A stretch of 64,000 nt of DNA from Sunxiuqinia sp963974515. Lineage in GTDB: Bacteria; Bacteroidota; Bacteroidia; Bacteroidales; Prolixibacteraceae. Location: assembly GCF_963974515.1 (NCBI RefSeq), contig NZ_CAXBDD010000008.1:26215-90214 (forward strand), written 5' to 3'. Shown here piece by piece: positions 36,710-45,380 of this stretch (position 1 is the first letter of the stretch; every line of letters starts with the position of its first letter). Below the pieces are notes generated by a model. That model was not told where the DNA came from, searched no databases, and was given only the letters and a program-made list of their open reading frames with translations. A program made the position numbers and the translations under genes.

Positions 36710-36936
36710 AATCCATAAATTTTAAAATTTAGGTCTCGCTTCACTGCTTAAAATTATATTATAGAAGGCACTTTTCAAACAGCAAAACGAACCAACTGGC
36801 GTCAATTAATATTAAATGAATCAGTTAATTACGGAGATTAGCGATACCTGTCGGGTCTATTTAACCATAGGTCTCTATTTTGTCGCATTTTTCTTGAATA
36901 ATAAGCGTTTTTCTTTGATATTTCGGGAAAACAAAA
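36710..36936. other. Gene-free right part of the accessory scar
   Basis: No gene seen; AT-rich. It lies directly upstream of the decayed integrase, where an attachment site would be expected. I found no long direct repeat with the left side by eye; only AGGTCTCG recurs (near 33541 and 36731). Confidence 0.35.
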
Positions 36937-36966
36937 AAGCGCTTAAATCATTGATTTTAAGCGCTT
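36937..36966. terminator. Hairpin, probable bidirectional terminator
   Basis: Perfect 11-bp stem (36937-36947 with 36956-36966, loop of eight) built on AAGCGCTTAAA. A-rich sequence lies to the left and T-rich to the right. It is about 190 bases from the phosphatase end, with the decayed integrase on the other side. Confidence 0.5.
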
Positions 36967-37156
36967 CTTTGTTTATTTGATTTTCACCTAGTATCCGAGT
37001 TTCGGGTCCCAAGCTGTCGACGCGTCAATTATCAGTCTGCAAGTCCAAACACCTGCGATGAATGACTATCTAATGACCTCCAATGACAAATAACTATTTA
37101 TCCAAGGAACTGATCACTAATACCCAATCTTCCAATAATCAAGACCAATCGTCAAG
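36967..37156. other. Gene-free stretch before the phosphatase end
   Basis: No gene visible. It holds several loosely repeated CAAT-type words (ACCCAATCTTCCAATAATC, GACCAATCGTC near 37120-37155) with no clear function. Confidence 0.3.
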
Positions 37157-38305
37157 TTACAAGCCCAACAGCTCCATCATTTTCTTCGGAATGTCGGTGT
37201 TGTCCATTATTCCGGTAAAGTGCTCCGCTCCCGGGCCAAAAGCAAAAACCGGAACCATCACGCCAGTATGTCCTCCGGTGGTAAACTCGCCGTTAACGGT
37301 TTTCCTGGCGTAGTCACCATTGTTGATTCCCAAGCCTCCTGTTTCATGATCGGCCGTAACAACAATCAGCGTCTCGTTGTCTTTCGAAGCAAACTCCAGC
37401 GCTTTGGCGATGCAATGATCAAAATCGAGCATCTCTTCAACCAGGTAAATGGTGTTGTTTTGGTGTCCCGCCCAATCAATCTGGGAGCCTTCAACCATCA
37501 GAAAGAATCCGTTTTCGCTATGGCTGAGCAATTCAATAGCTTTGCCAGTGGCCCGTGGTAGCATATCTTTGCGCTCATCTACTCCTGGATTGTGCTCAAG
37601 AGCTGTTAATCCGGCCAATTTACCTGATTTGAACCGGTCAATTTCCTTCATATCCTGAAGCACGGTGTAACCTTTGCTTTCCAGTTCGCGAGCCAGGTTT
37701 CGGCCATCTTCCCGCTCCGTGAAATGCTTGTAGCCACCACCGATAAACACATCAATGTCGGTCTTCAGGAAATCGCCGGCAATGGCTTCGTAATGGTTAC
37801 GCGACGGCTGGTGAGCGATAAACGAGGCCGGCGTGGCATGAGTAATAGCAGAGCTGGACACCAGCCCGGTGGCGAAACCTTTACCATCGGCTTTTTCCAA
37901 AATCGTTGGTTGGGCAACCGTATCGGTATCAACACCAATGGCGCCATTGTATGTTTTGTAACCGCTGGACAGGGCTGTTCCTCCGGCTGCCGAGTCGGTG
38001 ACGTAGTTCCTGGCCGAATGGGTTGTGATAAAACCAACATGCTTGAAGTTATGTAGAAATAACCGACCACCGTTAGCCGTCATTCCTGCATGAACGGCCG
38101 AAACACCCATGCCGTCTCCAATCATGAAAATGATGTTTCTGGGCTTTTGTGTTTTATGGTTTTCCGTGTAGGTCTTGACCTCGTAAGTGGATTTACCAAT
38201 GTAGATTTTTAGGGAATCTTCCTTCGAACGTGTTTTGTAGTTTTCTTGTGCCAATGCTGGAAAGGCGATCAGAAAACACACGATAGCAAACAATAAACTT
38301 CTCAT
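37157..38305 (-). CDS. Alkaline phosphatase (PhoA superfamily)
   Basis: 382 residues with a signal peptide (cleavage near FPALAQEN). The metal and catalytic sites of the family can be read: IIFMIGDGMG (Asp64), nucleophile Ser105 in YVTDSAAGGTAL, VEGSQIDWAGHQN, VVTADHETGGL and TGGHTG near the end. It releases phosphate from monoesters in the periplasm. It stands alone; I see no Pho-box-like repeat in the 165 bases upstream. Confidence 0.92.
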   Translation of the reverse strand: MRSLLFAIVCFLIAFPALAQENYKTRSKEDSLKIYIGKSTYEVKTYTENHKTQKPRNIIFMIGDGMGVSAVHAGMTANGGRLFLHNFKHVGFITTHSARNYVTDSAAGGTALSSGYKTYNGAIGVDTDTVAQPTILEKADGKGFATGLVSSSAITHATPASFIAHQPSRNHYEAIAGDFLKTDIDVFIGGGYKHFTEREDGRNLARELESKGYTVLQDMKEIDRFKSGKLAGLTALEHNPGVDERKDMLPRATGKAIELLSHSENGFFLMVEGSQIDWAGHQNNTIYLVEEMLDFDHCIAKALEFASKDNETLIVVTADHETGGLGINNGDYARKTVNGEFTTGGHTGVMVPVFAFGPGAEHFTGIMDNTDIPKKMMELLGL

Positions 38306-38469
38306 CGTAAACGTATTTAATTTGATTTAGGTTAATAATTGGAGAACCTGCCAATCTGCCAGTTGGCGAAGCCGGTTTCGTTTGTATTCTTTTCTTCTCG
38401 TTTCAAAACTAGCGATAAAAATGCAAGTAATCATGTGTAAATGATTAAGATTTGGTGAAACTTGCCGGG

Positions 38470-39234
38470 TTACTTTCCACCATTGTTTTTTAAATCATTC
38501 AGGCATTGCGCTTTAAGCGAGGGCACGCTTTCAGCAAAAAAGTTTGTGATAAAGTCGCTGGTTTCCGCGGCATAATACATCAGGCAGTCTTGGTTACTGC
38601 AATGTTTTCCATGTTGCGTATCCAAATGATTTTCAACCATAGGTGTCCCGTTGTCCACCAATCCAAGTACATGGCAAAATTCATGCTTCAAAACGGTGGT
38701 TTCAAGCACATGATGTGAAGGCTGCCCAAGTCCGCCACTAAAATCGCGTACCGTTTTTCCGAAGAGAGCCATGGAGCTTGGGCCATAAGCGACCCCCAGG
38801 GTTTTGGCATCGCCTTCATTTTCCGAGTAGTCGCCATCCACAATCATGATCCAGGCCGTCAAAGTTTTGTCGGTGGCTGCATGTGTCCGGAGTGTCTCTT
38901 CCAAGTCTCGAAGGTCAGCAATGGAGTAGCTGCTTTTGCCGGGCGATTCAATCGCTTTTGAACTCATGGTAATTCCACCGCTTTTGTTCAGCCGCTGCTG
39001 TAAGAACGAAGCCAAATGGTAGGTGGAGTTGCTTTCGGGCTTGTAGCCTTCCACATACACCAGTTGAACCACCAGTTGATCGTATTGATCTTCGGAAAGA
39101 AAATCACGGGGTTTGATGGCGTTATCTTTCAGGATTTCTTCTTCCTCCGGAAAATCGGAAGATTCTTGTGAGCATTGGGCGAAAAGCCCCATGGTCAGCA
39201 GAATAAGAAAAGAGTAACGGATCAGGTGATTCAT
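38470..39234 (-). CDS. Lipoprotein with metzincin-type zinc site
   Basis: 254 residues. The N-terminus ends in a lipobox-like LLTMGLFAQC, so it is a probable lipoprotein. Near residue 185 the zinc motif HEFCHVLGLVDNG fits HExxHxxGxxD, the metzincin pattern with Asp as third ligand. Two Cys (GKHCSNQDCLMYYA) follow, including the Met expected for a Met-turn. It resembles proteins annotated in Bacteroidota as membrane metalloproteases. Substrate unknown; no neighbour suggests one. Confidence 0.75.
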   Translation of the reverse strand: MNHLIRYSFLILLTMGLFAQCSQESSDFPEEEEILKDNAIKPRDFLSEDQYDQLVVQLVYVEGYKPESNSTYHLASFLQQRLNKSGGITMSSKAIESPGKSSYSIADLRDLEETLRTHAATDKTLTAWIMIVDGDYSENEGDAKTLGVAYGPSSMALFGKTVRDFSGGLGQPSHHVLETTVLKHEFCHVLGLVDNGTPMVENHLDTQHGKHCSNQDCLMYYAAETSDFITNFFAESVPSLKAQCLNDLKNNGGK

Positions 39235-39341
39235 ACTTTTAGTTCATGTACAACAAGGTAAACTGATTTGAAGACGAAAAGTTTAATCGGCAAATTAAAA
39301 GAGGATTAATTTTTCCCGGTTGCTAGGCGGGACGGATCTAC

Positions 39342-40010
39342 TTACTGATATTTTTCAGCATTCCATTCATCCCGGTCGAACTTTTCTGACAGGGCATAGC
39401 GAATTATTTTTTCATCGGTTTTTATTTCAATAATTCCCAGAACGATTAAATCTGAGAGGATTTGTGCGGCCTGCCTATAGGTAATTTGAGCTTTCCGGCT
39501 GAATGCGGCATGGCTGATGGTTTCATTCTTCTCCAAAAAATCAAGCAGAAACTGTTCTGTGTCCGAATAGGCCAGTAGAATGCCATCGCTCCGCTTTTGC
39601 TTTTTCCAAACCTCGATCATGATGGCATTGGCCAGTTTATTTTCGTCTCTTTGACGAAAGTAAGCCAGCCATTTTCCCCGTTCGTTCTGGGCACAATGTG
39701 GCTTATTATGGCTTGGTTCAACGGTGACTTCCAGCACGGTTTTTCCATCAACCAGGTGTTGTCGTGTTTTAAAATCAATCTCCGGTTGGCTGAATATTTT
39801 TGCAGCGGCCTCCACCATGTAATATTCTTCTTCCGACCGCACTCCTGCAATGTTGCCATTATCTTTCACCCCAATAAGCAGCCGTCCGCCGTCGGTATTG
39901 GCAAAAGCCACCAACGATCTGGCAATCTTTCTGGAGTCGCTGATGCAGTATTTGAAATCTTGCTTCTGGTGTTCTCCTTCGGCGATCAGTTTTGTCAGGT
40001 AATAACTCAC
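39342..40010 (-). CDS. AlbA_2 (Schlafen-like) domain protein with winged helix
   Basis: 222 residues. The AlbA_2 domain shows EGEHQKQDFKYCISDSRKIA, then FANTDGGRLLIGVKDNGNI. A C-terminal winged-helix segment (ISHAAFSRKAQITYRQAAQI) follows. The family is nucleic-acid-binding, often called a transcriptional regulator or putative ATP-binding protein, without a settled function. It stands alone between the metalloprotease and the VIT-fusion gene. Confidence 0.85.
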   Translation of the reverse strand: MSYYLTKLIAEGEHQKQDFKYCISDSRKIARSLVAFANTDGGRLLIGVKDNGNIAGVRSEEEYYMVEAAAKIFSQPEIDFKTRQHLVDGKTVLEVTVEPSHNKPHCAQNERGKWLAYFRQRDENKLANAIMIEVWKKQKRSDGILLAYSDTEQFLLDFLEKNETISHAAFSRKAQITYRQAAQILSDLIVLGIIEIKTDEKIIRYALSEKFDRDEWNAEKYQ

Positions 40011-40056
40011 AGTCGTCCTCCTTTCTCAAATCAACAAGTCCTGATTCCGGATTGTT

Positions 40057-40938
40057 TTAGACCTCAATTCCAAATGCAATGCGAACCAAATAGCCCAGAC
40101 CAAACGAAATTAATCCCACCACGGTGCTTAGTATCACCATTTCCAGAAATCGCTTCCGGAACGGTTGATCGTTGGCAATGGAAATATAGTAACTGTAGAT
40201 AAAGACGACAAAAATGGAGTCAGCCACAGCCACCAGCAGGGCCACAAACGGCGAGCTAAAAACAAGGTAGGGCGCCACCAGAAACACCACCGCAAAAAGG
40301 TACGCCAGCCCTGTGAAGATGGCTGACTTCACCGCGCCTTCTTCATTTCCTTCAGAACGGTTTGACAGGTATTCGGACGAAGACATGGACAAGGCTCCGG
40401 CAATTCCGGCAATAATTCCGGTCAGGGCAACGATTTTGGTGTTTTGCAGCGCGAAGGTCAGGCCAGCCAGCGTCCCCAGAATTTCCACCAACGCATCGTT
40501 TAAACCCAAGACAATGGAGCCAATGTATTTCAGCTTGTCCTCCTCCAGCATGTGAATCAATTCCTGCTCGTGGTCATTTTCTTCCTTGCTGATTCCGGCG
40601 GCTTCCGGAACCTCACTGGCAATCTGGCTGTAATTAATCTGAGCGCTTTCTTCGCCTTTTTCCATCAATTTGATGCCGAACGTAATGCCAAACAAGCGGG
40701 CAATCCAGTAGAACTTAAAGATCTCCCAGCGGCTGGGGCTGACCTCACGGCCGGTATATTTTGCCCAAATGTGGTAGTGCCGGAGTTCGTCGTCCGCGAT
40801 TTTTGCCAACACCTCGCTGTTATGCCTATCGGTTACTTCAGCAGCTAATCGACTGTAAAGATGATGTTCAGTGATCTCATTTCGTTGGGCAATAATCAGT
40901 TGCCGCCTCACTTCGGGTGAAATTGGTCTTCGTGTCAT
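40057..40938 (-). CDS. Rubrerythrin-VIT1/CCC1 fusion (erythrin-VIT) metal transporter
   Basis: 293 residues. Residues about 1-135 form a ferritin-like domain with iron ligands in RNEITEHHLYSRLA, ADDELRHYHIWAK and EENDHEQELI. Residues about 140-293 form a VIT1/CCC1 membrane domain with five helices (GLNDALVEILGTLAGLTFAL; SSSEYLSNRSEGNEEGA). By family it moves Fe2+ or Mn2+ out of the cytoplasm, with the ferritin-like part acting as sensor or feed. It starts 3 bases after the GNAT stop, so the two are co-transcribed. Confidence 0.9.
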   Translation of the reverse strand: MTRRPISPEVRRQLIIAQRNEITEHHLYSRLAAEVTDRHNSEVLAKIADDELRHYHIWAKYTGREVSPSRWEIFKFYWIARLFGITFGIKLMEKGEESAQINYSQIASEVPEAAGISKEENDHEQELIHMLEEDKLKYIGSIVLGLNDALVEILGTLAGLTFALQNTKIVALTGIIAGIAGALSMSSSEYLSNRSEGNEEGAVKSAIFTGLAYLFAVVFLVAPYLVFSSPFVALLVAVADSIFVVFIYSYYISIANDQPFRKRFLEMVILSTVVGLISFGLGYLVRIAFGIEV

Positions 40939-40941
40939 GGC

Positions 40942-41391
40942 TTAGTCTTTTAACCATTCAAATAATTGGTAGTGTTCCGCGGTCATTCCCAGTTTTTGAT
41001 ATACTTGCTGAGCCCGGCTGTTGGTCTTGTCAACATACAAGCGAATGCCTTTTAGCTGTTCGTCCTGTTCAACCAGCTGCTGAATGTGCCGGTACATGTT
41101 CCTATAAACACCATTCCCCCGGAACGGCGGCCGGACATAAACCGATTGAATCCAAAGCACGGTGCCATTACGCCAGTCGCTCCACTCGTAGGTGGTTAGC
41201 AGCGAGGCGATCACCTGCCCGTTTTTCTCGACCACATAGTAGGTTCCTTTTGAGCTATCGCTAAATACCTGGCATACACCGCGATTCACAATATCTTTAT
41301 CGAGCTGAAGATTTTCGGTTTCCAAAGCCATTTCAAGTTGAAAAGCCGCGATTTGCCCGGCATCGTCTTTTTTTGCCTTCCGGATGATCAT
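40942..41391 (-). CDS. GNAT-family N-acetyltransferase
   Basis: I start at ATG 41391 (MIIRKAKKDDAGQIAAFQLE, 149 residues). The longer frame to 41490 would overlap the divergent yjjX start. GNAT marks include VYVRPPFRGNGVYRNMY (acetyl-CoA loop) and LYVDKTNSRAQQVYQKLGM. The substrate is unknown. It is upstream of, and coupled to, the VIT-fusion gene. Confidence 0.85.
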   Translation of the reverse strand: MIIRKAKKDDAGQIAAFQLEMALETENLQLDKDIVNRGVCQVFSDSSKGTYYVVEKNGQVIASLLTTYEWSDWRNGTVLWIQSVYVRPPFRGNGVYRNMYRHIQQLVEQDEQLKGIRLYVDKTNSRAQQVYQKLGMTAEHYQLFEWLKD

Positions 41392-41466
41392 TTTAGGGTT
41401 GAACGTTTGACGTTTATAAAATGTAAAAGTAGCTTTATTGCCTGAATTTTTAAATGATTTAATGGA

Positions 41467-42012
41467 ATGAAGATTCTGGTTGCCTCTCAAAACCCGGTTA
41501 AAGTGAATGCCGTTGCCGAGGCCTTCAAAATATGCTTTTCCGAACCCTTTGATATAGAGGGAATTGCCATTGCCTCCAATGTTTCACACCAGCCCCGAAG
41601 CGATGGTGAAACCCGGGCCGGAGCTCGAAACCGGGTGGACAACCTGATGAAACGGACACAAAAAGCCGACCTTTATGTGGGAATTGAAGGTGGAATTGAT
41701 GTAGTGGATGGCAAGTTGCATGCTTTTGCCTGGATGGCCGTGTCAGATGGCCAGCAGCATTCGCTGGGGCGGACTGGAAGCTTTGAGCTGCCACCCCAAG
41801 TGGCCCGCCTCATTTTCGAAGGCATGGAGCTGGGCGACGCCGATGACAGGGTTTTCGAAAAGGAAAACTCCAAGCAACAAAACGGTGCTGTAGGCCTTTT
41901 GACGCATGACCGTTTGAGCCGCGAACAACTATACCAACACGCACTGGTCTTGGCATTCATTCCCTTTATGAACCGAAAACTTTATTTTGGCACCGCGAAT
42001 GCAGACGTTTAA
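41467..42012 (+). CDS. yjjX: Inosine/xanthosine triphosphatase (DUF84, YjjX-type)
   Basis: 181 residues. The start ILVASQNPVKVNAVAEAF and the block DGETRAGARNRVDNLMKR, with YVGIEGGID, are diagnostic of YjjX. The enzyme removes ITP/XTP or oxidised nucleotides from the pool. It is divergent from the GNAT gene and overlaps the convergent NifX-like gene by 4 bases. Confidence 0.88.
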   Translation: MKILVASQNPVKVNAVAEAFKICFSEPFDIEGIAIASNVSHQPRSDGETRAGARNRVDNLMKRTQKADLYVGIEGGIDVVDGKLHAFAWMAVSDGQQHSLGRTGSFELPPQVARLIFEGMELGDADDRVFEKENSKQQNGAVGLLTHDRLSREQLYQHALVLAFIPFMNRKLYFGTANADV

Positions 42013-42317
42013 AATTTAATCTTTCGGAGAACCTGACTGATTTTAACACGTTCTTCGTCAAGCATGATGATCTGGATCTTGTTCTTTTGCAAGCTGGCAT
42101 GTGCTTTAGGGCCCACCTCGCCGGTAATTATTTTATCAACCTTGGCCTCAGTCAAAAGCTTGACCACCCGCGGAGCAACGTCATGCTCCTCGTGGCAATA
42201 AGGATTTACGATAAAACGGGACTCTTCCCCATCAGAAACAAAGAAGTATGGAGCACGTCCGAAGCGAAGATCCATCGGAGCCGTGAGTTTTTTGTCTGTT
42301 GCGCTAATTGCAATCAT
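42009..42317 (-). CDS. NifX/NafY-like dinitrogenase-cofactor-family small protein
   Basis: 102 residues of the Nitro_FeMo-Co fold: IAISATDKKLTAPMDLRFGR at the start and LLTEAKVDKIITGEVGPKAH late. In nitrogen fixers such domains bind iron-molybdenum cofactor. The small stand-alone forms in non-fixers have no fixed role, perhaps iron-sulfur handling. No nif genes are present here. The carboxymuconolactone-decarboxylase-like gene lies 40 bases upstream on the same strand. Confidence 0.82.
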   Translation of the reverse strand: MIAISATDKKLTAPMDLRFGRAPYFFVSDGEESRFIVNPYCHEEHDVAPRVVKLLTEAKVDKIITGEVGPKAHASLQKNKIQIIMLDEERVKISQVLRKIKF

Positions 42318-42357
42318 GTTTGTACTAATTAATGGTTCATGTTTAAAATTCTAATCT

Positions 42358-42702
42358 TCACTTCAACTGAAGTGCTTCCCAATATTCCACAGCTCGCCTG
42401 GTATGAGGAATAACAATCGTACCTCCCACAAGGTTTGCGATACTGAAAACTTCGAATATTTCTTCGGTGCTTGTGCCTTGTTCGTGGCATTTCTCAAGGT
42501 GGTATTTAACGCAATCATCGCAGCGTAATACCATGCTCGACACCAACCCCAGCATTTCTTTGGTTTTCACGTTTAATGCACCTTCCTGGTAAGCCAGCGT
42601 GTCAACACTGTATATTCGCTTCATCACCTTGTTGTCGGCCGACAGAATTTTTTCGTTCATTTTTGAACGGTATGCCTGAAAATCTTCAATTAAGTTGCTC
42701 AT
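42358..42702 (-). CDS. Carboxymuconolactone decarboxylase-like (AhpD-type) protein
   Basis: 114 residues. It has the redox motif CDDCVKYHLEKC (CxxCxxxH) in the helical CMD fold, as in AhpD-type peroxidase partners and not in the true decarboxylase. The 40-base gap suggests one transcript with the NifX-like gene. The function is likely thiol/peroxide-related (inference). Confidence 0.85.
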   Translation of the reverse strand: MSNLIEDFQAYRSKMNEKILSADNKVMKRIYSVDTLAYQEGALNVKTKEMLGLVSSMVLRCDDCVKYHLEKCHEQGTSTEEIFEVFSIANLVGGTIVIPHTRRAVEYWEALQLK

Positions 42703-42892
42703 GGTTTCAAATCACAGGGTTCAATAAATTGTTCTTTCACTTTCATCGCACTCGAAATCAGCCAGCAAATTTATCCTTTTAAAATAGAATTGGAAATGTA
42801 AAATTTCTGAAGGAGGCCAGCGTTATGTTGACACACGGATTGATGCGAATGTAAAGTTTTTTGTTTTTTCAGGCAGTTGAAAACTTCAATTC

Positions 42893-42921
42893 TTGTATTC
42901 CATCAATTAAGTTTATATTTG
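42893..42921 (+). promoter_or_regulatory. Promoter for the SPOR / PurF-like pair
   Basis: TTG at 42893-42895 and TATATTTG at 42914-42921, with an 18-base spacer: a good match to the Bacteroidota consensus. It is 22 bases from the SPOR gene ATG. Confidence 0.6.
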
Positions 42922-42943
42922 CATTTTTAAAGGACCATAGTAT

Positions 42944-43405
42944 ATGAAAGTTGAAATTACAGGGATCATACTTATCCTTTTTTGTTTGAGTCTAAGTGCT
43001 CAAGAGTCTTCATACAGCCCCAACAATTCGCCGGATTCAGGTATTCTGCAACTTCCCGTAAGGCAGGATGCCCGGATTGACACTTTGTTGCAGCGGCACA
43101 TTGCCATGAATAAGCGCTTGAACGGCACCGAAGGTTATCGGCTCGAGATTTTCTTTAGCTCGGGATTGCGTGCCCGCGAACAAGCCATGGAAGTGAAAAC
43201 CGAATTTTTGCGAAAATACCCGAATGAACAGGCCTACATGCTTTTTCGAACTCCTGATTTTAAAGTCAGGGTGGGTGATTTCAGAACCCGAAATGAAGCC
43301 CTGGCATTGAAAGAACAAATCAAAAAGAGTTATCCCAATGCTTTCCTAGTGAAAGATATTATTCAGTTTCCAAAACTTTATACCGACAAACAGAGCAATG
43401 AGTGA
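42944..43405 (+). CDS. Secreted SPOR-like protein
   Basis: 153 residues with a signal peptide (cleavage near LSLSAQES). Residues about 62-145 look like a SPOR domain: GYRLEIFFSSGLRAREQAME, then FKVRVGDFRTRNEALALKEQ and a C-terminal strand. SPOR domains bind denuded peptidoglycan at division sites. The product is therefore periplasmic, yet its last 8 bases overlap the start of the cytosolic PurF-like gene, an odd pairing. Confidence 0.85.
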   Translation: MKVEITGIILILFCLSLSAQESSYSPNNSPDSGILQLPVRQDARIDTLLQRHIAMNKRLNGTEGYRLEIFFSSGLRAREQAMEVKTEFLRKYPNEQAYMLFRTPDFKVRVGDFRTRNEALALKEQIKKSYPNAFLVKDIIQFPKLYTDKQSNE

Positions 43406-45296
43406 ATCGATTAAACACGAGTGTGGAATTGCGCTAATCCGGCTGAAAAAACCTTTAAGTTACTACCAGGAAAAATACGGCACCTGGCAATACGGAATCA
43501 ACAAGCTTTACCTTTTAATGGAGAAACAACACAACCGCGGACAGGATGGCGCCGGGGTGGTGAGTGTGAAAATAAACCTTAAACCGGGACAAGAGTATAT
43601 TAACCGGTACCGTTCCATTGAGCCAAATCCCATCAAGGATGTTTTCGACAAGGTGTTTAAAAGTGTCAAAAAAGCGATCAAGAGCGGCAACGATATTAAT
43701 GACACCGAATGGGTTTACAACAACCTGCCATATTCGGGCGAGCTTTACCTCGGCCACTTGCGGTATGGTACTTTTGGCCGCAACAGTATTGATTTTGTGC
43801 ATCCGGTGATGCGGCAGAACAACTGGAAATCACGCACCCTGGTCTTGGCCGGCAACTTCAACCTGACGAATACGGATGAGCTTTTTCAGAAATTGATTGA
43901 CCTGGGACAGCATCCAAAAAATTACACCGACACGGTGACTGTACTTGAAAAAGTCGGGCATTTTCTGGATGAAGAAAACCAATTCCGCTTTCGGAACTAC
44001 AAAAATGAAGGGTATGGAAACCGGGAAATATCGCCATTGATTGAAGAAAACCTGGATATTCAAAGTGTGTTGGAGAACGCCAGCAAAGACTGGGATGGCG
44101 GTTACGCCATTGCGGGATTGGTCGGACATGGCGATGCTTTTGTCACCCGCGATCCTTGGGGAATCCGTCCGGCGCATTATTATGAGGATGATGAAATTGT
44201 GGTCGTCGCTTCAGAGCGCCCGGTAATCCAGACTGTAATGAATGTCAAAGCGGATCAGGTGAAAGAAATTAAGCCGGGAGAAGCTCTGATTATCAAGCGA
44301 AACGGCGTGGTTTCGAACGAAATGATACGCGTTCCCCACAAGCGTGTTTCTTGTTCATTCGAGCGAATCTATTTTTCTCGTGGAAGTGACAAGGATATTT
44401 ACCAGGAACGGAAACAGCTGGGCCGCTTATTGGCTCCGGCCATTCTGAAATCGATCAAATTCGATATTGAAAACACCGTGTTTTCATATATTCCAAATAC
44501 GTCCGAAACAGCATTCTACGGCATGATGCAGGGGGTAAGACAGCATTTGCTCGAACGCAAGAAAAAGCTGATCCGCGCCGGAAATGGAACGATGAGCGAA
44601 GAAGAGCTGGAAGCGATTATTTCGCTGGAACCACGGGTAGAGAAAATTGCCATTAAGGACGTGAAACTCCGTACCTTTATTGCCGATGATGCCAGCCGCG
44701 ACGACTTGGTGGCCCACGTGTACGATGTGACCTATGGCGTGATTCGCGAGAATACGGATACGCTCGTCATTATCGATGACTCCATTGTACGCGGGACGAC
44801 CTTGAAAAAGAGTATTCTGAAAATCCTGGATCGCTTGAACCCGAAAAAAATCATTGTGGTGTCGTCGGCACCCCAAATTCGCTATCCCGACTGCTATGGC
44901 ATTGACATGGCGGTATTGGATAAATTCATTGCTTTTACCGCAGCTATCGAGCTGCTGAAAGACAAAGGAAAGCAGCACGTGATTGATGAGGTATATCAGA
45001 AGTGCAAAGAGCAGGAAAATCTGCCGAAAGAGGAGATTATGAATTACGTGAAGGGTATCTATCGCCAGTCGACAGCCGAAGAAATTTCGGCGAAAATCGC
45101 CGAGTTGTTGAAGCCCGAAGGCTGCAAAGCTGAGGTGGAGATCGTATATCAAAGTATTGAAAACCTCCACGAAGCCTGCCCCAACGATAAAGGCGACTGG
45201 TATTTTACCGGGAATTACCCTACGCCGGGCGGAAACAAAGTCGTCAACACCTCGTTCATCAATTTTGTCGAAGGCAAAGAAGGGCGGGCGTATTAA
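43398..45296 (+). CDS. Long amidophosphoribosyltransferase (PurF-like) paralogue
   Basis: 632 residues, well above classic PurF (about 470-510). It is a type II glutamine amidotransferase, with its Cys at residue 9 (IKHECGIALI) after a short propeptide, and later YLGHLRYGTFG. The PRPP-binding loop is VIIDDSIVRGTTLKKSIL near residue 460. Extra length lies in the glutaminase half and in a C-terminal extension. A second, longer PurF is usual in Bacteroidota and may have a side role; I leave the symbol blank for that reason. It overlaps the SPOR gene by 8 bases. Confidence 0.8.
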   Translation: MSESIKHECGIALIRLKKPLSYYQEKYGTWQYGINKLYLLMEKQHNRGQDGAGVVSVKINLKPGQEYINRYRSIEPNPIKDVFDKVFKSVKKAIKSGNDINDTEWVYNNLPYSGELYLGHLRYGTFGRNSIDFVHPVMRQNNWKSRTLVLAGNFNLTNTDELFQKLIDLGQHPKNYTDTVTVLEKVGHFLDEENQFRFRNYKNEGYGNREISPLIEENLDIQSVLENASKDWDGGYAIAGLVGHGDAFVTRDPWGIRPAHYYEDDEIVVVASERPVIQTVMNVKADQVKEIKPGEALIIKRNGVVSNEMIRVPHKRVSCSFERIYFSRGSDKDIYQERKQLGRLLAPAILKSIKFDIENTVFSYIPNTSETAFYGMMQGVRQHLLERKKKLIRAGNGTMSEEELEAIISLEPRVEKIAIKDVKLRTFIADDASRDDLVAHVYDVTYGVIRENTDTLVIIDDSIVRGTTLKKSILKILDRLNPKKIIVVSSAPQIRYPDCYGIDMAVLDKFIAFTAAIELLKDKGKQHVIDEVYQKCKEQENLPKEEIMNYVKGIYRQSTAEEISAKIAELLKPEGCKAEVEIVYQSIENLHEACPNDKGDWYFTGNYPTPGGNKVVNTSFINFVEGKEGRAY

Positions 45297-45314
45297 ACTT
45301 GAAACATCGCTCAT

Positions 45315-45361
45315 AAGGACATTAAAAAAGCAGGCTTGAAGCCTGCTTTTTTAATGTCCTT
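45315..45361. terminator. Long bidirectional terminator
   Basis: Arms 45315-45337 and 45339-45361 are perfect reverse complements around a single G. A and T runs are inside the stem, so both strands give a GC-rich hairpin followed by six T. It separates the PurF-like gene from the convergent glsB-like gene. Confidence 0.9.
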
Positions 45362-45380
45362 AAATTCAATCGCACGAATG

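Noticed and set aside
44484..45314. 276-codon open frame antisense to the PurF-like gene
   Set aside because: It mirrors a strongly conserved enzyme on the other strand and shows no domain, start context or codon pattern of its own.
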